Assembly (NCBI GenBank): GCA_041663585.1
Contig: JBAYMN010000011.1
Location: 1 to 32,756 of the forward strand
DNA: 32,756 bases
Reading direction: 5' to 3'
Source: JALOBO01 sp023228225
Lineage (GTDB): Bacteria; Bacillota; Clostridia; Christensenellales; UBA1242
The position numbers were made by a program, and so were the translations under genes. The notes below the pieces were generated by a model. It made no database searches. It saw only the letters and a program-made list of their open reading frames with translations, and was not told the origin of the DNA. Positions 24,781 through 32,674 of the stretch are shown here, in pieces (within the stretch, counting starts at the first letter, position 1; each line of letters begins with the position of its first letter).

Positions 24781-25626
24781 ATGGATAAATGTTTGTCTAT
24801 TGAAAGAAGTATTATTACAACATATCGCAGTAGAATATGGAAGCCTTTTGTATCAGCAATAATAGAATATGAACTTATAAAAGATGGCGATAAAATTGCA
24901 GTTTGTATGTCCGGAGGTAAAGATTCTATGCTTCTTGCAAAGTGTATGCAAGAATTAAAAGCCCACGGTAAAAATAATTTTGAACTGTTTTTTTTAGTTA
25001 TGGATCCCGGTTATAGCGATATTAACAAACAAAAAATTATTGATAATGCAAAATTGTTAAATGTCCCAATTCAAATTTTTAATTCAAACATATTTAACAT
25101 TGTTGCAGACATTAAAGATTCGCCCTGCTATCTTTGTGCTAGAATGCGTAGAGGTTGTCTGTATAATAAGGCAAAAGAAATGGGCTGTAATAAAATTGCG
25201 CTCGGACATCATTTTGATGATGTTATAGAAACTATTTTAATGTCGGCATTATATAATGGACAAATAAAAACTATGATGCCAAAACTTCACAGTTTAAACT
25301 TTGAAGGTATGGAACTTATTAGACCCCTATATCAAGTAAAAGAAGCAGATATCGTAAACTGGAAAAATTTAAATGGACTAGACTTTATTAAATGTGCGTG
25401 TCGATTTACCGAAAATTGCTCAATTAATCAAGATATCGCTGGTAAACGTACCGAAATAAAATCGCTAATAACCCGCCTTAGAAAAATTAATCCTATTTTT
25501 GACCACAATATTTTTAAAAGTATGTACAATATTAATTTAGGTGCTGTGATAGGACATAAATTAAATGGTAAAATATATAATTTCTTAAATAATTATGATA
25601 ATGATAGTGCGGATACAGAAGAATAA
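24781..25626 (+). CDS. TtcA-like tRNA thiolation ATPase (PP-loop, Fe-S type)
   Basis: A 281-residue N-type ATP pyrophosphatase. The PP-loop SGGKDS is at 44-49. The C-x-x-C pair with following arginines, CYLCARMRRGCLY, and a later cysteine cluster (KCACRFTENC) fit the three-cysteine Fe-S site of TtcA, which makes 2-thiocytidine at position 32 of some tRNAs. IALGHHFDDVIETILMS is another family motif. AAAGGAAC lies ahead of the ATG. Other members of the TtcA/TtuA group modify different positions, so the exact target is not certain. It is followed by a strong terminator and appears monocistronic. Confidence 0.88.
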   Translation: MDKCLSIERSIITTYRSRIWKPFVSAIIEYELIKDGDKIAVCMSGGKDSMLLAKCMQELKAHGKNNFELFFLVMDPGYSDINKQKIIDNAKLLNVPIQIFNSNIFNIVADIKDSPCYLCARMRRGCLYNKAKEMGCNKIALGHHFDDVIETILMSALYNGQIKTMMPKLHSLNFEGMELIRPLYQVKEADIVNWKNLNGLDFIKCACRFTENCSINQDIAGKRTEIKSLITRLRKINPIFDHNIFKSMYNINLGAVIGHKLNGKIYNFLNNYDNDSADTEE

Positions 25627-25678
25627 TTATACTTTTAAATTTTAATTTATAGGTAATTTTTAAACCTAAAACCTAAAA

Positions 25679-25718
25679 CCTAAAAAAATCTACTCCGTTA
25701 TGAGTAGATTTTTTTAGG
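25679..25718. terminator. Very strong bidirectional terminator
   Basis: A 17-bp perfect stem (5' arm 25679-25695, 3' arm 25702-25718) with loop CGTTAT. Both strands end in seven Ts within the stem. It separates the convergent TtcA-like gene and the lysine-rich microprotein gene. Three CCTAAAA units lead into it. Confidence 0.9.
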
Positions 25719-25722
25719 TAAA

Positions 25723-25800
25723 TTATTTAACTGGACTAGAAACTGCCTTAGGAGTTGCCTTTTTCTTCTTTGGTGGCTTATTTGGATTTTTATCTCCCAT
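25723..25800 (-). CDS. Lysine/proline-rich microprotein (25 aa), unknown
   Basis: A 25-residue reading frame, MGDKNPNKPPKKKK then ATPKAVSSPVK. A clear AAAGGAG lies nine bases ahead of the ATG, and a strong terminator follows right after the stop. It begins one base after the stop of another small basic protein with a related start (MGNKD and MGDKN, then a lysine run), so the two look like tandem paralogues. The very basic composition suggests nucleic acid, ribosome or polyanion binding, but no function is known to me. Confidence 0.6.
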   Translation of the reverse strand: MGDKNPNKPPKKKKATPKAVSSPVK

Positions 25801-25801
25801 T

Positions 25802-25936
25802 TTAGTATTCTCCTTTTTTCTTTTTAGTTATTAAGATAGGTTCTACCATTATTGGTTTTGCCTTTACGGAAGTAATCGTATTGGCGTCCGTCTTTTTTTT
25901 CTTTTTTACTTCTCTCTTTATATCTTTGTTGCCCAT
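25802..25936 (-). CDS. Lysine-rich small protein (44 aa), unknown
   Basis: The start at 25936 (MGNKDIKREVKKKKK) is chosen because GAGAGG lies about eight bases ahead. Longer in-frame starts upstream would encode a hydrophobic lead-in and lack a site; an ATG two codons earlier is too close to the site. The 44 residues have two lysine blocks, one after the start and one near the end (ITKKKKGEY), around a short VKAKPIMVEPI segment. The stop is immediately followed by the 25-aa related gene. It is not a recognisable small acid-soluble spore protein. Function unknown. Confidence 0.6.
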   Translation of the reverse strand: MGNKDIKREVKKKKKTDANTITSVKAKPIMVEPILITKKKKGEY

Positions 25937-26109
25937 TTGCATCACCTCTCTACGCATATATTTTACCACTATTCCAAAAATTAGCAAACAATTTTAAGCA
26001 CTTTTTACAAATTAAATAAATAATTAAAAATTCACAATTCACAATTAGATATTACTTAATGGCGTAGAATTTTTATTTATAAATTTATAAATCATATGAA
26101 AAAGTCTTA

Positions 26110-26138
26110 TTGACTTTTGTATGAATATGTTATACAAT
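26110..26138 (+). promoter_or_regulatory. Sigma-A promoter of the 160-aa unknown gene
   Basis: TTGACT (26110-26115), a 17-base spacer and TACAAT (26133-26138), 26 bases ahead of the start codon. Confidence 0.75.
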
Positions 26139-26164
26139 ATATTTAATATAAGGGGGTAATACTT

Positions 26165-26647
26165 ATGAATCTTACCCAAATAAAAAAAATTTCAAGTCAA
26201 ATTTCAGTTAAAGCGGGCACTACCAAGCATAATTATGTTTTTGTATTAAATAATGTAGTCCATGATAAGAACTCACCATTATATAATGGTTTGTGTTACA
26301 TTAAACTTTTGCCATTATTAAAATCTTTTGACAATAAAAGTGATAAACCACACAAAAACTTTATTACAGAGTTTGATAATTTTGTTATAAAAATTGCAAA
26401 CGAAGAAAAACATCTTACAATTTGGAAAATTACTGATGCTTTTAACACGCCAGTCACAAATGATAAATTGCCAACCGACTTATTAGCACTTTTAATTCGT
26501 CGTGCTACCTCATTTGTTCTGCATGGCGTTAAACTTCATTTAGACAGTAATTATGATATCGTACCAGAAATTCGTAAATCGTTACCACGCGAAGAATGTT
26601 ACAATGCAATAATTAAAGAATTAGAAAATAATTTACAAGAAAAATAA
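26165..26647 (+). CDS. Unknown 160-residue cytoplasmic protein
   Basis: I do not recognise this protein. It has a strong promoter, an AAGGGGGT ribosome site eight bases ahead of the ATG, and its own terminator, so it is a real monocistronic gene. The 160 residues lack a signal peptide, membrane segments and known catalytic motifs. An N-terminal beta-rich half (about 1-95) is followed by a helical half with ALLIRRATSFVLHGVKLHLDSNYDIVPEIRKSLPREECYNAIIKELENN. The fold cannot be assigned from the sequence alone. Confidence 0.75.
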   Translation: MNLTQIKKISSQISVKAGTTKHNYVFVLNNVVHDKNSPLYNGLCYIKLLPLLKSFDNKSDKPHKNFITEFDNFVIKIANEEKHLTIWKITDAFNTPVTNDKLPTDLLALLIRRATSFVLHGVKLHLDSNYDIVPEIRKSLPREECYNAIIKELENNLQEK

Positions 26648-26667
26648 AGATTTTAAATTCTAATTAT

Positions 26668-26701
26668 AAAAAACAGATGAATAATATGTCATTTGTTTTT
26701 T
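26668..26701 (+). terminator. Terminator after the 160-aa unknown gene
   Basis: AAAAAACAGATGA and TCATTTGTTTTTT pair with one mismatch around an eight-base loop, ending in six Ts, 21 bases past the stop. Confidence 0.8.
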
Positions 26702-26751
26702 AAACCAAAGAAATTTTACTTAATTTTATCATATATATTACATAATTTTAT

Positions 26752-26780
26752 TTGTACCTTTTAAATAAAAGTTGTATAAT
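26752..26780 (+). promoter_or_regulatory. Sigma-A promoter of the HtrA-like lipoprotein gene
   Basis: TTGTAC (26752-26757), a 17-base spacer and TATAAT (26775-26780), 31 bases ahead of the start. Confidence 0.65.
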
Positions 26781-26811
26781 TTTGTATTAAAAATATTTTG
26801 AGGTATAAAAT

Positions 26812-28170
26812 ATGAAATCAAAAATATTAAAATTTTTTACATTGTTTATTATAATTCCAACAATGTTTATATTTAGTGCTTGTTCATTAGGTAATCAGGG
26901 ATTATCAGCCTACGAACTCGCTGTGCAAAATGGCTATGAAGGAACTGTAACAGAATGGCTTGAAAGTTTAAATGGTACTAATGGCGAAGATGGTACTGAT
27001 GGGCTTGATGGCGAATATGCCGGACAAGGCTTATCAGCATATCAAATTGCAGTTGAAAATGGATTTACCGGTACGGTAACTGAATGGTTAGTAAGTTTGC
27101 AGGGCGAAAAAGGTGATATCGGCAGTGACTCAGTTTGCTATGCTGTAAGCAAAGCAATTCTTTCAGTAGTAAGCGTTTATTGCGAATTTACCATTACATC
27201 TCAGTATACGCATATATCAGAAACTGAAACAAGCGCCGGAGCAGGTGTAATATTGTCAGATGATAAAGCAAGCGGAACAGCATATATAATTACAAATTAT
27301 CATGTTGTTTATTACGCAGACGCCGACAGTGAAATCAGCGAAAGTATTAGTATTTATTTATATGGTATGGAATATGAGGAATATAAAATATCTGCAATAT
27401 ATATCGGTGGTTCACTTACTTATGATATTGCAGTACTCAAAATTGAAAATTCTACTATCTATACCAATAGTGATTCGTGTGCCACCAAATTAGAAAATTC
27501 TAATAATGTATTCGCCGGCGATACTGCTATTGCAATAGGCAACCCCGAAGCAGAAGGAATTTCAGCAACGCAAGGCATTATAAGCGTAGATTCCGAATAC
27601 ATAAGTATGACCGGAGCCGATGATATAACCGAGGTTACATTTAGAGTAATGCGAATAGATACCGCAGTTAATAGTGGTAACAGCGGTGGCGGTTTGTTTA
27701 ATGAAGATGGCGAATTAATCGGCATTGTAAACGCAAAAACTATTGAAGATACAATCGAAAATATAGCATATGCAATACCTAGCAATATAGCGATATATGC
27801 TGCAAACAATATAATAAGGAATTCAAGTACTGAAAATACTTCAATTCTTAGATGTATGCTGGGAGTAACACTAAAAATCAGCGATACAATTGCTCACTAT
27901 AACACTGAAACATTAAGAACCGAGATCATACAGACAATAGAGATAGATTCAATAGAAGATACTGGCGTTGCGTACAATATTTTACAAGCGGGCGATATTT
28001 TAAAATCGTTTACATATAACGGGGTAACGCTAGATATTACTAGATTGTTTACGATGGTTGATTACTCATTAAATTTTGTACAAAACGAAACAGTAGCAAT
28101 TACTTTATTGCGTGGCGAAGATATATTAATATTAAATATTGTACTTGGAGATGTTACTACTATTGATTAA
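26812..28170 (+). CDS. HtrA/DegP-like serine protease lipoprotein with SAYE-EWL repeats
   Basis: A 452-residue extracytoplasmic protease. The lipoprotein signal ends in FSAC (Cys24). Two copies of a 26-residue motif, GLSAYELAVQNGYEGTVTEW and GLSAYQIAVENGFTGTVTEW, lie at about 30-55 and 73-98, with short collagen-like Gly-X-Y stretches (GTNGEDGTDGLDG, GEKGDIGSDS) between and after. The trypsin-like domain has His164 (ITNYHVV), Asp205 (TYDIAVLKI) and Ser291 (NSGNSGGGLF), so the triad is complete. The C-terminal 100 residues (GVTLKISDT...LQAGDILKSFTYNGV) look like one PDZ domain. The family handles misfolded exported proteins. Gly-X-Y plus SAYE-EWL tethers are common on Bacillota surface proteins, less so on HtrA. 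Confidence 0.9.
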   Translation: MKSKILKFFTLFIIIPTMFIFSACSLGNQGLSAYELAVQNGYEGTVTEWLESLNGTNGEDGTDGLDGEYAGQGLSAYQIAVENGFTGTVTEWLVSLQGEKGDIGSDSVCYAVSKAILSVVSVYCEFTITSQYTHISETETSAGAGVILSDDKASGTAYIITNYHVVYYADADSEISESISIYLYGMEYEEYKISAIYIGGSLTYDIAVLKIENSTIYTNSDSCATKLENSNNVFAGDTAIAIGNPEAEGISATQGIISVDSEYISMTGADDITEVTFRVMRIDTAVNSGNSGGGLFNEDGELIGIVNAKTIEDTIENIAYAIPSNIAIYAANNIIRNSSTENTSILRCMLGVTLKISDTIAHYNTETLRTEIIQTIEIDSIEDTGVAYNILQAGDILKSFTYNGVTLDITRLFTMVDYSLNFVQNETVAITLLRGEDILILNIVLGDVTTID

Positions 28171-28196
28171 TTAATAAATTTACAAATAAACATGAA

Positions 28197-29720
28197 TTAT
28201 TTTTTCATTGTTTTAGCATTTCTTTCTTCTTCACTCATTGTTGCTAAGGTTTTAACCACATCTAAATTTAAACCTAATTTATTTGCGACACGCGTTCCAT
28301 AATCTACATCGGTAATATAAAACAACGCTGTTTGTCGGTATTGAATGTTAGAAAGAGCATTTTTTAATGATACGCTAATATTATAAATTAAATGTTCTTT
28401 TTCTTGTGCAGAAAATTCGTTGTACAATTTTCTTGGCTGTTCAAAATCTATTGGCTCAACTTTCATCGGGTGGCGTGCCAGCATTCCTTCTACTTCATAA
28501 GAGGGCGGAGTCACTAAAATATTTGGTTCTGGACCCCTAAAACTATTCGGATAATAATTTGGAGCCCCTTGCTCTAACATACTCATATCGCCATCTCGCT
28601 GATAGTTGTTAACTGGACAGCGTGGCTTGTTTACCGATAGTTGATTTGCATTAGGTCCTATTCTATGTCGCTGTGCATCTGTATAAGAAATTGCTCTTGC
28701 ATTTAACATTTTATCTGGCGACAGATTAACACCCGGTACAATAGTACCCGGGCAGAATGCCGCTTGTTCTACTTCGTTAAAGAAATTTTTTGGTAGTCTA
28801 TTAAGCACAAGTCGCCCAACTGGAATAAGTGGATAATCTTCTTCATATATAATTTTTGTTACATCAAATACATTAAATTTGTAATTCATTGCTTGCTCGG
28901 TAGTTAAAATTTGAACAAATAAAGTCCAAGCCGGATATTTGCCCTGTTTTATACTGTCGTACAAGTCTTGCACCGAATAATTTGGATTAATGCCAGCCAA
29001 TTCCACTGCTTCATCATTTGTAAAATTTTTTATGCCTTGCTCAGTTTTAAAGTGATATTTTATCCAATAACGCTCACGACTATTGTTGTACCACATAAAT
29101 GTATGTGTTCCAAATCCATCCATATGTCTAAATCCATCAGGCGTGCCATAATCGGACATTAATCTAGTTACTTGGTTCATTGATTCCGGCGTTAAAGAAA
29201 AAAAATCCCAAAACGCATCAGGATCTGGTAAATTTGTAACTGGATTACGCTTTTGCGTATGTATAAAATCTGGAAACTTTATAGCATCGCGTATAAAAAA
29301 TACAGGCGTGTCATTACCTACAATGTCGTAATTGCCATCATTTGTATACAGTTTAACCGCAAAGCCTCTTGGGTCGCGGGCTGTATCTGCCGAACCCTTT
29401 TCGCCACCTACCGTAGAAAAACGAACAAACACTTCTGTTTCTTTTCCTACTTGTGATAAAAAATCTGCACACGTATATTTTGTTAAATCGTTTGTAACCG
29501 TAAATTTCCCATAAGCACCCCCACCTTTTGCGTGTACAACTCGCTCGGGTATTCTTTCGCGGTTAAAATGCGATAATTTTTCAAGCAAATTCATATCATT
29601 AAGTGAAGTTACTGCGGGTTTTTCTGTGGTAAGCGAATTTTGGTCATTATCAACTACTTTACCCGTGCTTGTAGTTAGTTTTTTTTGTTCGTTATATGAC
29701 CTTGTGTAACTATTATACAT
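28197..29720 (-). CDS. katA: Haem catalase (monofunctional, small-subunit clade)
   Basis: A 507-residue catalase that disproportionates hydrogen peroxide. The distal His63 is in RVVHAKGGGAYG, the distal Asn136 in IVGNDTPVFFIRD, and the proximal haem-ligand Tyr in ISYTDAQRHRIG. FVRFSTVGGEKGSADTARDPRGFAVKLYT is the diagnostic middle block. The length matches the small-subunit clade (about 480-510). GNDTP differs from the usual GNNTP only after the catalytic Asn. AGGAGG lies ahead of the ATG. It converges on the HtrA-like gene with just 26 bases between and no clear terminator. A catalase is notable in a probably anaerobic lineage and implies exposure to oxygen. Confidence 0.97.
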   Translation of the reverse strand: MYNSYTRSYNEQKKLTTSTGKVVDNDQNSLTTEKPAVTSLNDMNLLEKLSHFNRERIPERVVHAKGGGAYGKFTVTNDLTKYTCADFLSQVGKETEVFVRFSTVGGEKGSADTARDPRGFAVKLYTNDGNYDIVGNDTPVFFIRDAIKFPDFIHTQKRNPVTNLPDPDAFWDFFSLTPESMNQVTRLMSDYGTPDGFRHMDGFGTHTFMWYNNSRERYWIKYHFKTEQGIKNFTNDEAVELAGINPNYSVQDLYDSIKQGKYPAWTLFVQILTTEQAMNYKFNVFDVTKIIYEEDYPLIPVGRLVLNRLPKNFFNEVEQAAFCPGTIVPGVNLSPDKMLNARAISYTDAQRHRIGPNANQLSVNKPRCPVNNYQRDGDMSMLEQGAPNYYPNSFRGPEPNILVTPPSYEVEGMLARHPMKVEPIDFEQPRKLYNEFSAQEKEHLIYNISVSLKNALSNIQYRQTALFYITDVDYGTRVANKLGLNLDVVKTLATMSEEERNAKTMKK

Positions 29721-29812
29721 GTGTGGCCTCCTATATTTTAAAATAATTAGTATTATATATGATAAATGAGGCTACTAATTTACTAATTTACAACATTATG
29801 TACTACCAATAA

Positions 29813-29840
29813 TTGACTTATAAAAAAAATATGTTATTAT
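29813..29840 (+). promoter_or_regulatory. Candidate promoter of the MazG-like gene
   Basis: TTGACT (29813-29818), a 16-base spacer and TATTAT (29835-29840), 38 bases ahead of the start. Confidence 0.5.
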
Positions 29841-29877
29841 ATATTGAAACTAATTTGTATTATATAGGAGTTTTAAA

Positions 29878-30186
29878 ATGACAAAAGAAGAGCGTTTAAA
29901 AATTTATGAAGAAGCAACAAAAAAATGGGGCGTTGTGGCACAATACGACCAATGCATAGAAGAAATGGCGGAATTAATAGTTGCCATAAATAAATATAAA
30001 CGAAAATGTGTTTACGGTGAATATAAAAATAAGCCGGAGATTGAAGAAAATTTAATAGAAGAACTTGCAGATGTTACAATGTGCATTGAACAAATGAAAC
30101 ATTTTTTTGGTGAAGATAAAATTGAAGCCTCGTTAGAAGTTAAACTTGCAAAATTTAAAAAACAAATTGACAATTTTGATAAATAA
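29878..30186 (+). CDS. MazG-like nucleotide pyrophosphohydrolase
   Basis: A 102-residue all-helical protein. The metal-binding pattern of the MazG/dUTPase superfamily is visible: EEMAELIVAINK (E-E-x-x-E type) in the first half and EELADVTMCIEQM in the second, giving E-x-x-E and E-x-x-D acidic pairs. Such enzymes hydrolyse (d)NTPs to monophosphates and often clean up damaged or non-standard nucleotides. TAGGAG precedes the ATG. A terminator follows. The natural substrate is unknown; the catalase next door allows but does not prove a role in removing oxidised nucleotides. Confidence 0.85.
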   Translation: MTKEERLKIYEEATKKWGVVAQYDQCIEEMAELIVAINKYKRKCVYGEYKNKPEIEENLIEELADVTMCIEQMKHFFGEDKIEASLEVKLAKFKKQIDNFDK

Positions 30187-30226
30187 CAATTTTAAATCTA
30201 TTATACACAAACACTATTACTTAACT

Positions 30227-30256
30227 AAAAGCACCAAACTATATTTTAGTGCTTTT
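30227..30256 (+). terminator. Terminator after the MazG-like gene
   Basis: AAAAGCAC and GTGCTTTT pair around a 14-base loop, 38 bases past the stop. An alternative register pairs ACTAAAA with TTTTAGT. Confidence 0.75.
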
Positions 30257-30299
30257 GCATATTTATTCATATATTTGTATAATTATGTATAAAATGTTT

Positions 30300-30869
30300 C
30301 TATTTTTCTAATTCTTTTCCTGTGCAAAATACATTTTCATCATATACTGTTTCAATGCATTTTTTATAATAAACAACTCGTTCTTGTGGTATCGGAAAAT
30401 AATTGTGTACATCTGCACCAACATTTAACCCAAATGACTTAATCATACACAAATTGTGAATATGACCAAATATATTAAACATATCCAGTTTGCAATCAAT
30501 AGGCTTATGAGTTAAATAGGCTATTAAGTTTTCATTAGGTAATATAAGCTTTAGTCCGCCAAATATAACATTATTAAATCCTAAATTTTTTAAATATTCA
30601 GTAAATTTTTGTGCATCGCCTGCGAAGCGTTCGTTAATATATTTTTCTTCATAATTTCCTATAATCAGGTTTACTTTACCATTTAAAAATTTAATGTTTT
30701 CGTAATCGCCAAAGTCACCAAGATGATAAACTGTGTCTTTTAGTTTTACAACTGTATTCCAATTAAAAATTATTGCGTTGTCCATTTCTTTGACACTCGC
30801 AAATGGTCTAAAATTATACTTAATAGTGCGTTCGCTACCAAAATGTGTATCCGCTGTAAAATAAATCAT
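30300..30869 (-). CDS. Calcineurin-like metallophosphoesterase
   Basis: A 189-residue protein with the dinuclear-metal motifs of the superfamily: YFTADTHFGSE at the N-terminus (D-x-H), YHLGDFGD (G-D), IIGNYEEKY (normally G-N-H-D or G-N-H-E, so the histidine is replaced by tyrosine), LTHKP and FGHIHN. NVGADVHNYFPI near the C-terminus is typical of a bacterial subgroup annotated as phosphoesterases or phosphohydrolases. The GNYE change could alter activity, although GNxD/E variants are common in this subgroup. It ends in TAG. Substrate unknown. Confidence 0.88.
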   Translation of the reverse strand: MIYFTADTHFGSERTIKYNFRPFASVKEMDNAIIFNWNTVVKLKDTVYHLGDFGDYENIKFLNGKVNLIIGNYEEKYINERFAGDAQKFTEYLKNLGFNNVIFGGLKLILPNENLIAYLTHKPIDCKLDMFNIFGHIHNLCMIKSFGLNVGADVHNYFPIPQERVVYYKKCIETVYDENVFCTGKELEK

Positions 30870-30957
30870 TTTATCCTCGCGATAATATAATAAAAGATTT
30901 TCTTAATAATGTCAATACTAAATTTTAATAGCCTTATAGCAAAATCTTATAACTACT

Positions 30958-32400
30958 TTAAAGTTCCAGTTTTTTATAAGCGGGCGAATCTAAAACATTG
31001 CCATAAATATCAAACCTCGAACCATGACAAGGACATTCCCATACTTTATCAGAATTGTTCCATTTAATTTGACACTTTAAGTGTGTACAACCCGATTTTA
31101 GTACATAAAGTTTACCTTTTTTATCTTTGTATACCGCACGCTTAAAACCTTTATACCACACCACACTGCCCATATTTCTTTGTAAACTTTTTTCTGTACT
31201 AAAAGGAAGTAAAAGTGGCTGACTTAATAAACCTTTTATATTTACAAAAGTATTCATTAAAAAACTACCAAAATGTTTATAAACTCGGTTTCTTAATGGC
31301 GAAAATATCTCTTCTCCATTATTATGTTTTCCTATAATTATATCTGAAACCAAATCCGCACAAGCCATAGAATTAAGCATTCCCCACTTATTAAATCCAG
31401 TCAAAACATATAAATTTTTAGTTGTGTGTGAGTACTCTCCTGCATAGGGAACCCTGTCAAATGTAATACAATCTTGTGCCGACCACATAAATTCAATACT
31501 AGATTTTGGAAACAACGAATTTGATATTTTATTTAATTTTGCATAATTATCAATATGTTCATTTCTTCCTGTTCTATGATCTAATCCGCCTAAAATCAAA
31601 TAATCTTTATACATTCTAAATGTAAGCCCATCGGGTGCAACGTCTAGATAAATTCCGTTTATTTTAGGGACGTTTGTTAAAGCACATAAATATGAGCGGG
31701 ATTGATACATTTTTAAAAAGTAAAAGCCACGACTATCTATAAAAGGAAAATGCGTTGCAATTATAATTTTTTGTGCTTTTATTTTATATTTTTCGGTACA
31801 AATTGTGTTCGTTTTAATGTCTACTTTAACTGCCTTTGTGTTTTCATAAATTTCTAATTTATCTAATAGCGATACTAAAAATTTTAGCGGGTGAAATTGA
31901 TATTGATCATCAAGTTTAATTGCTCCGTTTATTTTAAAGGGCAATTCTATATAATTTACAAAACTTGCTGGGGCATTAATTTTTTCATAAAAAGCAAATT
32001 CTTTTAAAAGATCATTGTTATCTTTTAATGTATAATTATACGCTGTTGTTTTTTTTAGTTCACAATCTATTCTTTTATTATCAATTAAATTTTTATACTT
32101 TTCTAGTGCAGATAATTGCACATTATAATACTCTTTTGCAAAGTTTAAAGAGTATTTTTTACTTAAATTAGCGTATAATAATTCTTGCTGGACAGTAAGT
32201 TTTGCTGTCGTATTTGCAGTAACTCCATGCAAAATTTTATTAGCTTCTATTATAGTGGACTTAACACCTTTTTGTGCTAAATTGTAAGCGGTCAGTATAC
32301 CCGATATTCCACCGCCTATTATTACAACATCTCTATTAATATCACTTTGCAATTTTTCATATTGTGGTATTTGCATATTATTTAGCCATAAAGATTGCAT
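30958..32400 (-). CDS. FAD-dependent oxidoreductase with C-terminal Rieske [2Fe-2S] domain
   Basis: A 480-residue protein. The N-terminal dinucleotide-binding motif VVIIGGGISGILTAYNLAQKG lies at about 25-45, with the acidic IIEA at the end of strand two; the DAO-type FAD fold continues to about residue 380 (YVLTGFNKWGMLNSMACADLV). The last 70 residues are a Rieske module with both ligand pairs: CTH in SGCTHLKC and CPCHGSRFD. This architecture is known in Bacillota (YhfW-like proteins). It probably passes electrons between a flavin and the iron-sulfur cluster; the substrate is unknown. The gene appears to stand alone. Confidence 0.92.
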   Translation of the reverse strand: MQSLWLNNMQIPQYEKLQSDINRDVVIIGGGISGILTAYNLAQKGVKSTIIEANKILHGVTANTTAKLTVQQELLYANLSKKYSLNFAKEYYNVQLSALEKYKNLIDNKRIDCELKKTTAYNYTLKDNNDLLKEFAFYEKINAPASFVNYIELPFKINGAIKLDDQYQFHPLKFLVSLLDKLEIYENTKAVKVDIKTNTICTEKYKIKAQKIIIATHFPFIDSRGFYFLKMYQSRSYLCALTNVPKINGIYLDVAPDGLTFRMYKDYLILGGLDHRTGRNEHIDNYAKLNKISNSLFPKSSIEFMWSAQDCITFDRVPYAGEYSHTTKNLYVLTGFNKWGMLNSMACADLVSDIIIGKHNNGEEIFSPLRNRVYKHFGSFLMNTFVNIKGLLSQPLLLPFSTEKSLQRNMGSVVWYKGFKRAVYKDKKGKLYVLKSGCTHLKCQIKWNNSDKVWECPCHGSRFDIYGNVLDSPAYKKLEL

Positions 32401-32486
32401 AATTTAAACCTAGCCTTTATGTCTAATTTTAGGCTATATTTAAAAAAATATACAAAATTATTTTTGTAAAAATAATACAAAATATG

Positions 32487-32515
32487 TTGAAATTATTAAA
32501 TTTATAGTGTATAAT
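32487..32515 (+). promoter_or_regulatory. Sigma-A promoter of tRNA-Leu
   Basis: TTGAAA (32487-32492), a 17-base spacer and TATAAT (32510-32515), 12 bases ahead of the mature tRNA. Confidence 0.8.
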
Positions 32516-32526
32516 ACTTTGCATGT

Positions 32527-32611
32527 GCTGGGGTGGCGAAATTGGCAGACGCGCTAGATTAAGGGTCTAGTGGGTAACACCATATGGGTTCAAGTCCCTT
32601 CCCCAGCACCA
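32527..32611 (+). tRNA. tRNA-Leu(AAG)
   Basis: A class II tRNA. Acceptor arms GCTGGGG/CCCCAGC pair fully. The anticodon stem CTAGA/TCTAG encloses TTAAGGG, giving anticodon AAG. A long variable arm (TGGGTAACACCATA) follows, then the T-arm with GGTTCAAGTCC. A discriminator A and encoded CCA end it. The D-arm has GGCGAAATTGGCAGACGC. Confidence 0.96.
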
Positions 32612-32674
32612 ATAAATTAAAGACTGCATTATATTGCAGTCTTTATAATTTATTGCTGGGAAAGGGACTTGAAC
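32588..32674. repeat. Imperfect long palindrome: inverted copy of the tRNA-Leu 3' end and terminator
   Basis: The left arm 32588-32628 (T-arm, acceptor 3' strand, spacer, half of terminator) is repeated inverted in 32635-32674. GTTCAAGTCCCTTCCCCAGC has its complement at 32655-32674 with one mismatch. The inverted copy lacks three bases (ACC) after the acceptor and has a TA insertion in the spacer. The central stem AAAGACTGCA/TGCAGTCTTT (32619-32644) can act as tRNA terminator. Confidence 0.85.
32619..32644. terminator. Terminator of tRNA-Leu
   Basis: A perfect 10-bp stem AAAGACTGCA/TGCAGTCTTT with a six-base loop, eight bases past the tRNA CCA. It is the centre of the larger palindrome. Confidence 0.8.

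Noticed and set aside
25660..25687. CCTAAAA triplet repeat as a telomere-like element
   Set aside because: Only three short units leading into a terminator; more likely slippage in AT-rich sequence.
28197..29720. Loss of catalase activity because GNDTP replaces GNNTP
   Set aside because: The catalytic asparagine is the first of the two, judged from spacing to the channel phenylalanines, and it is retained.
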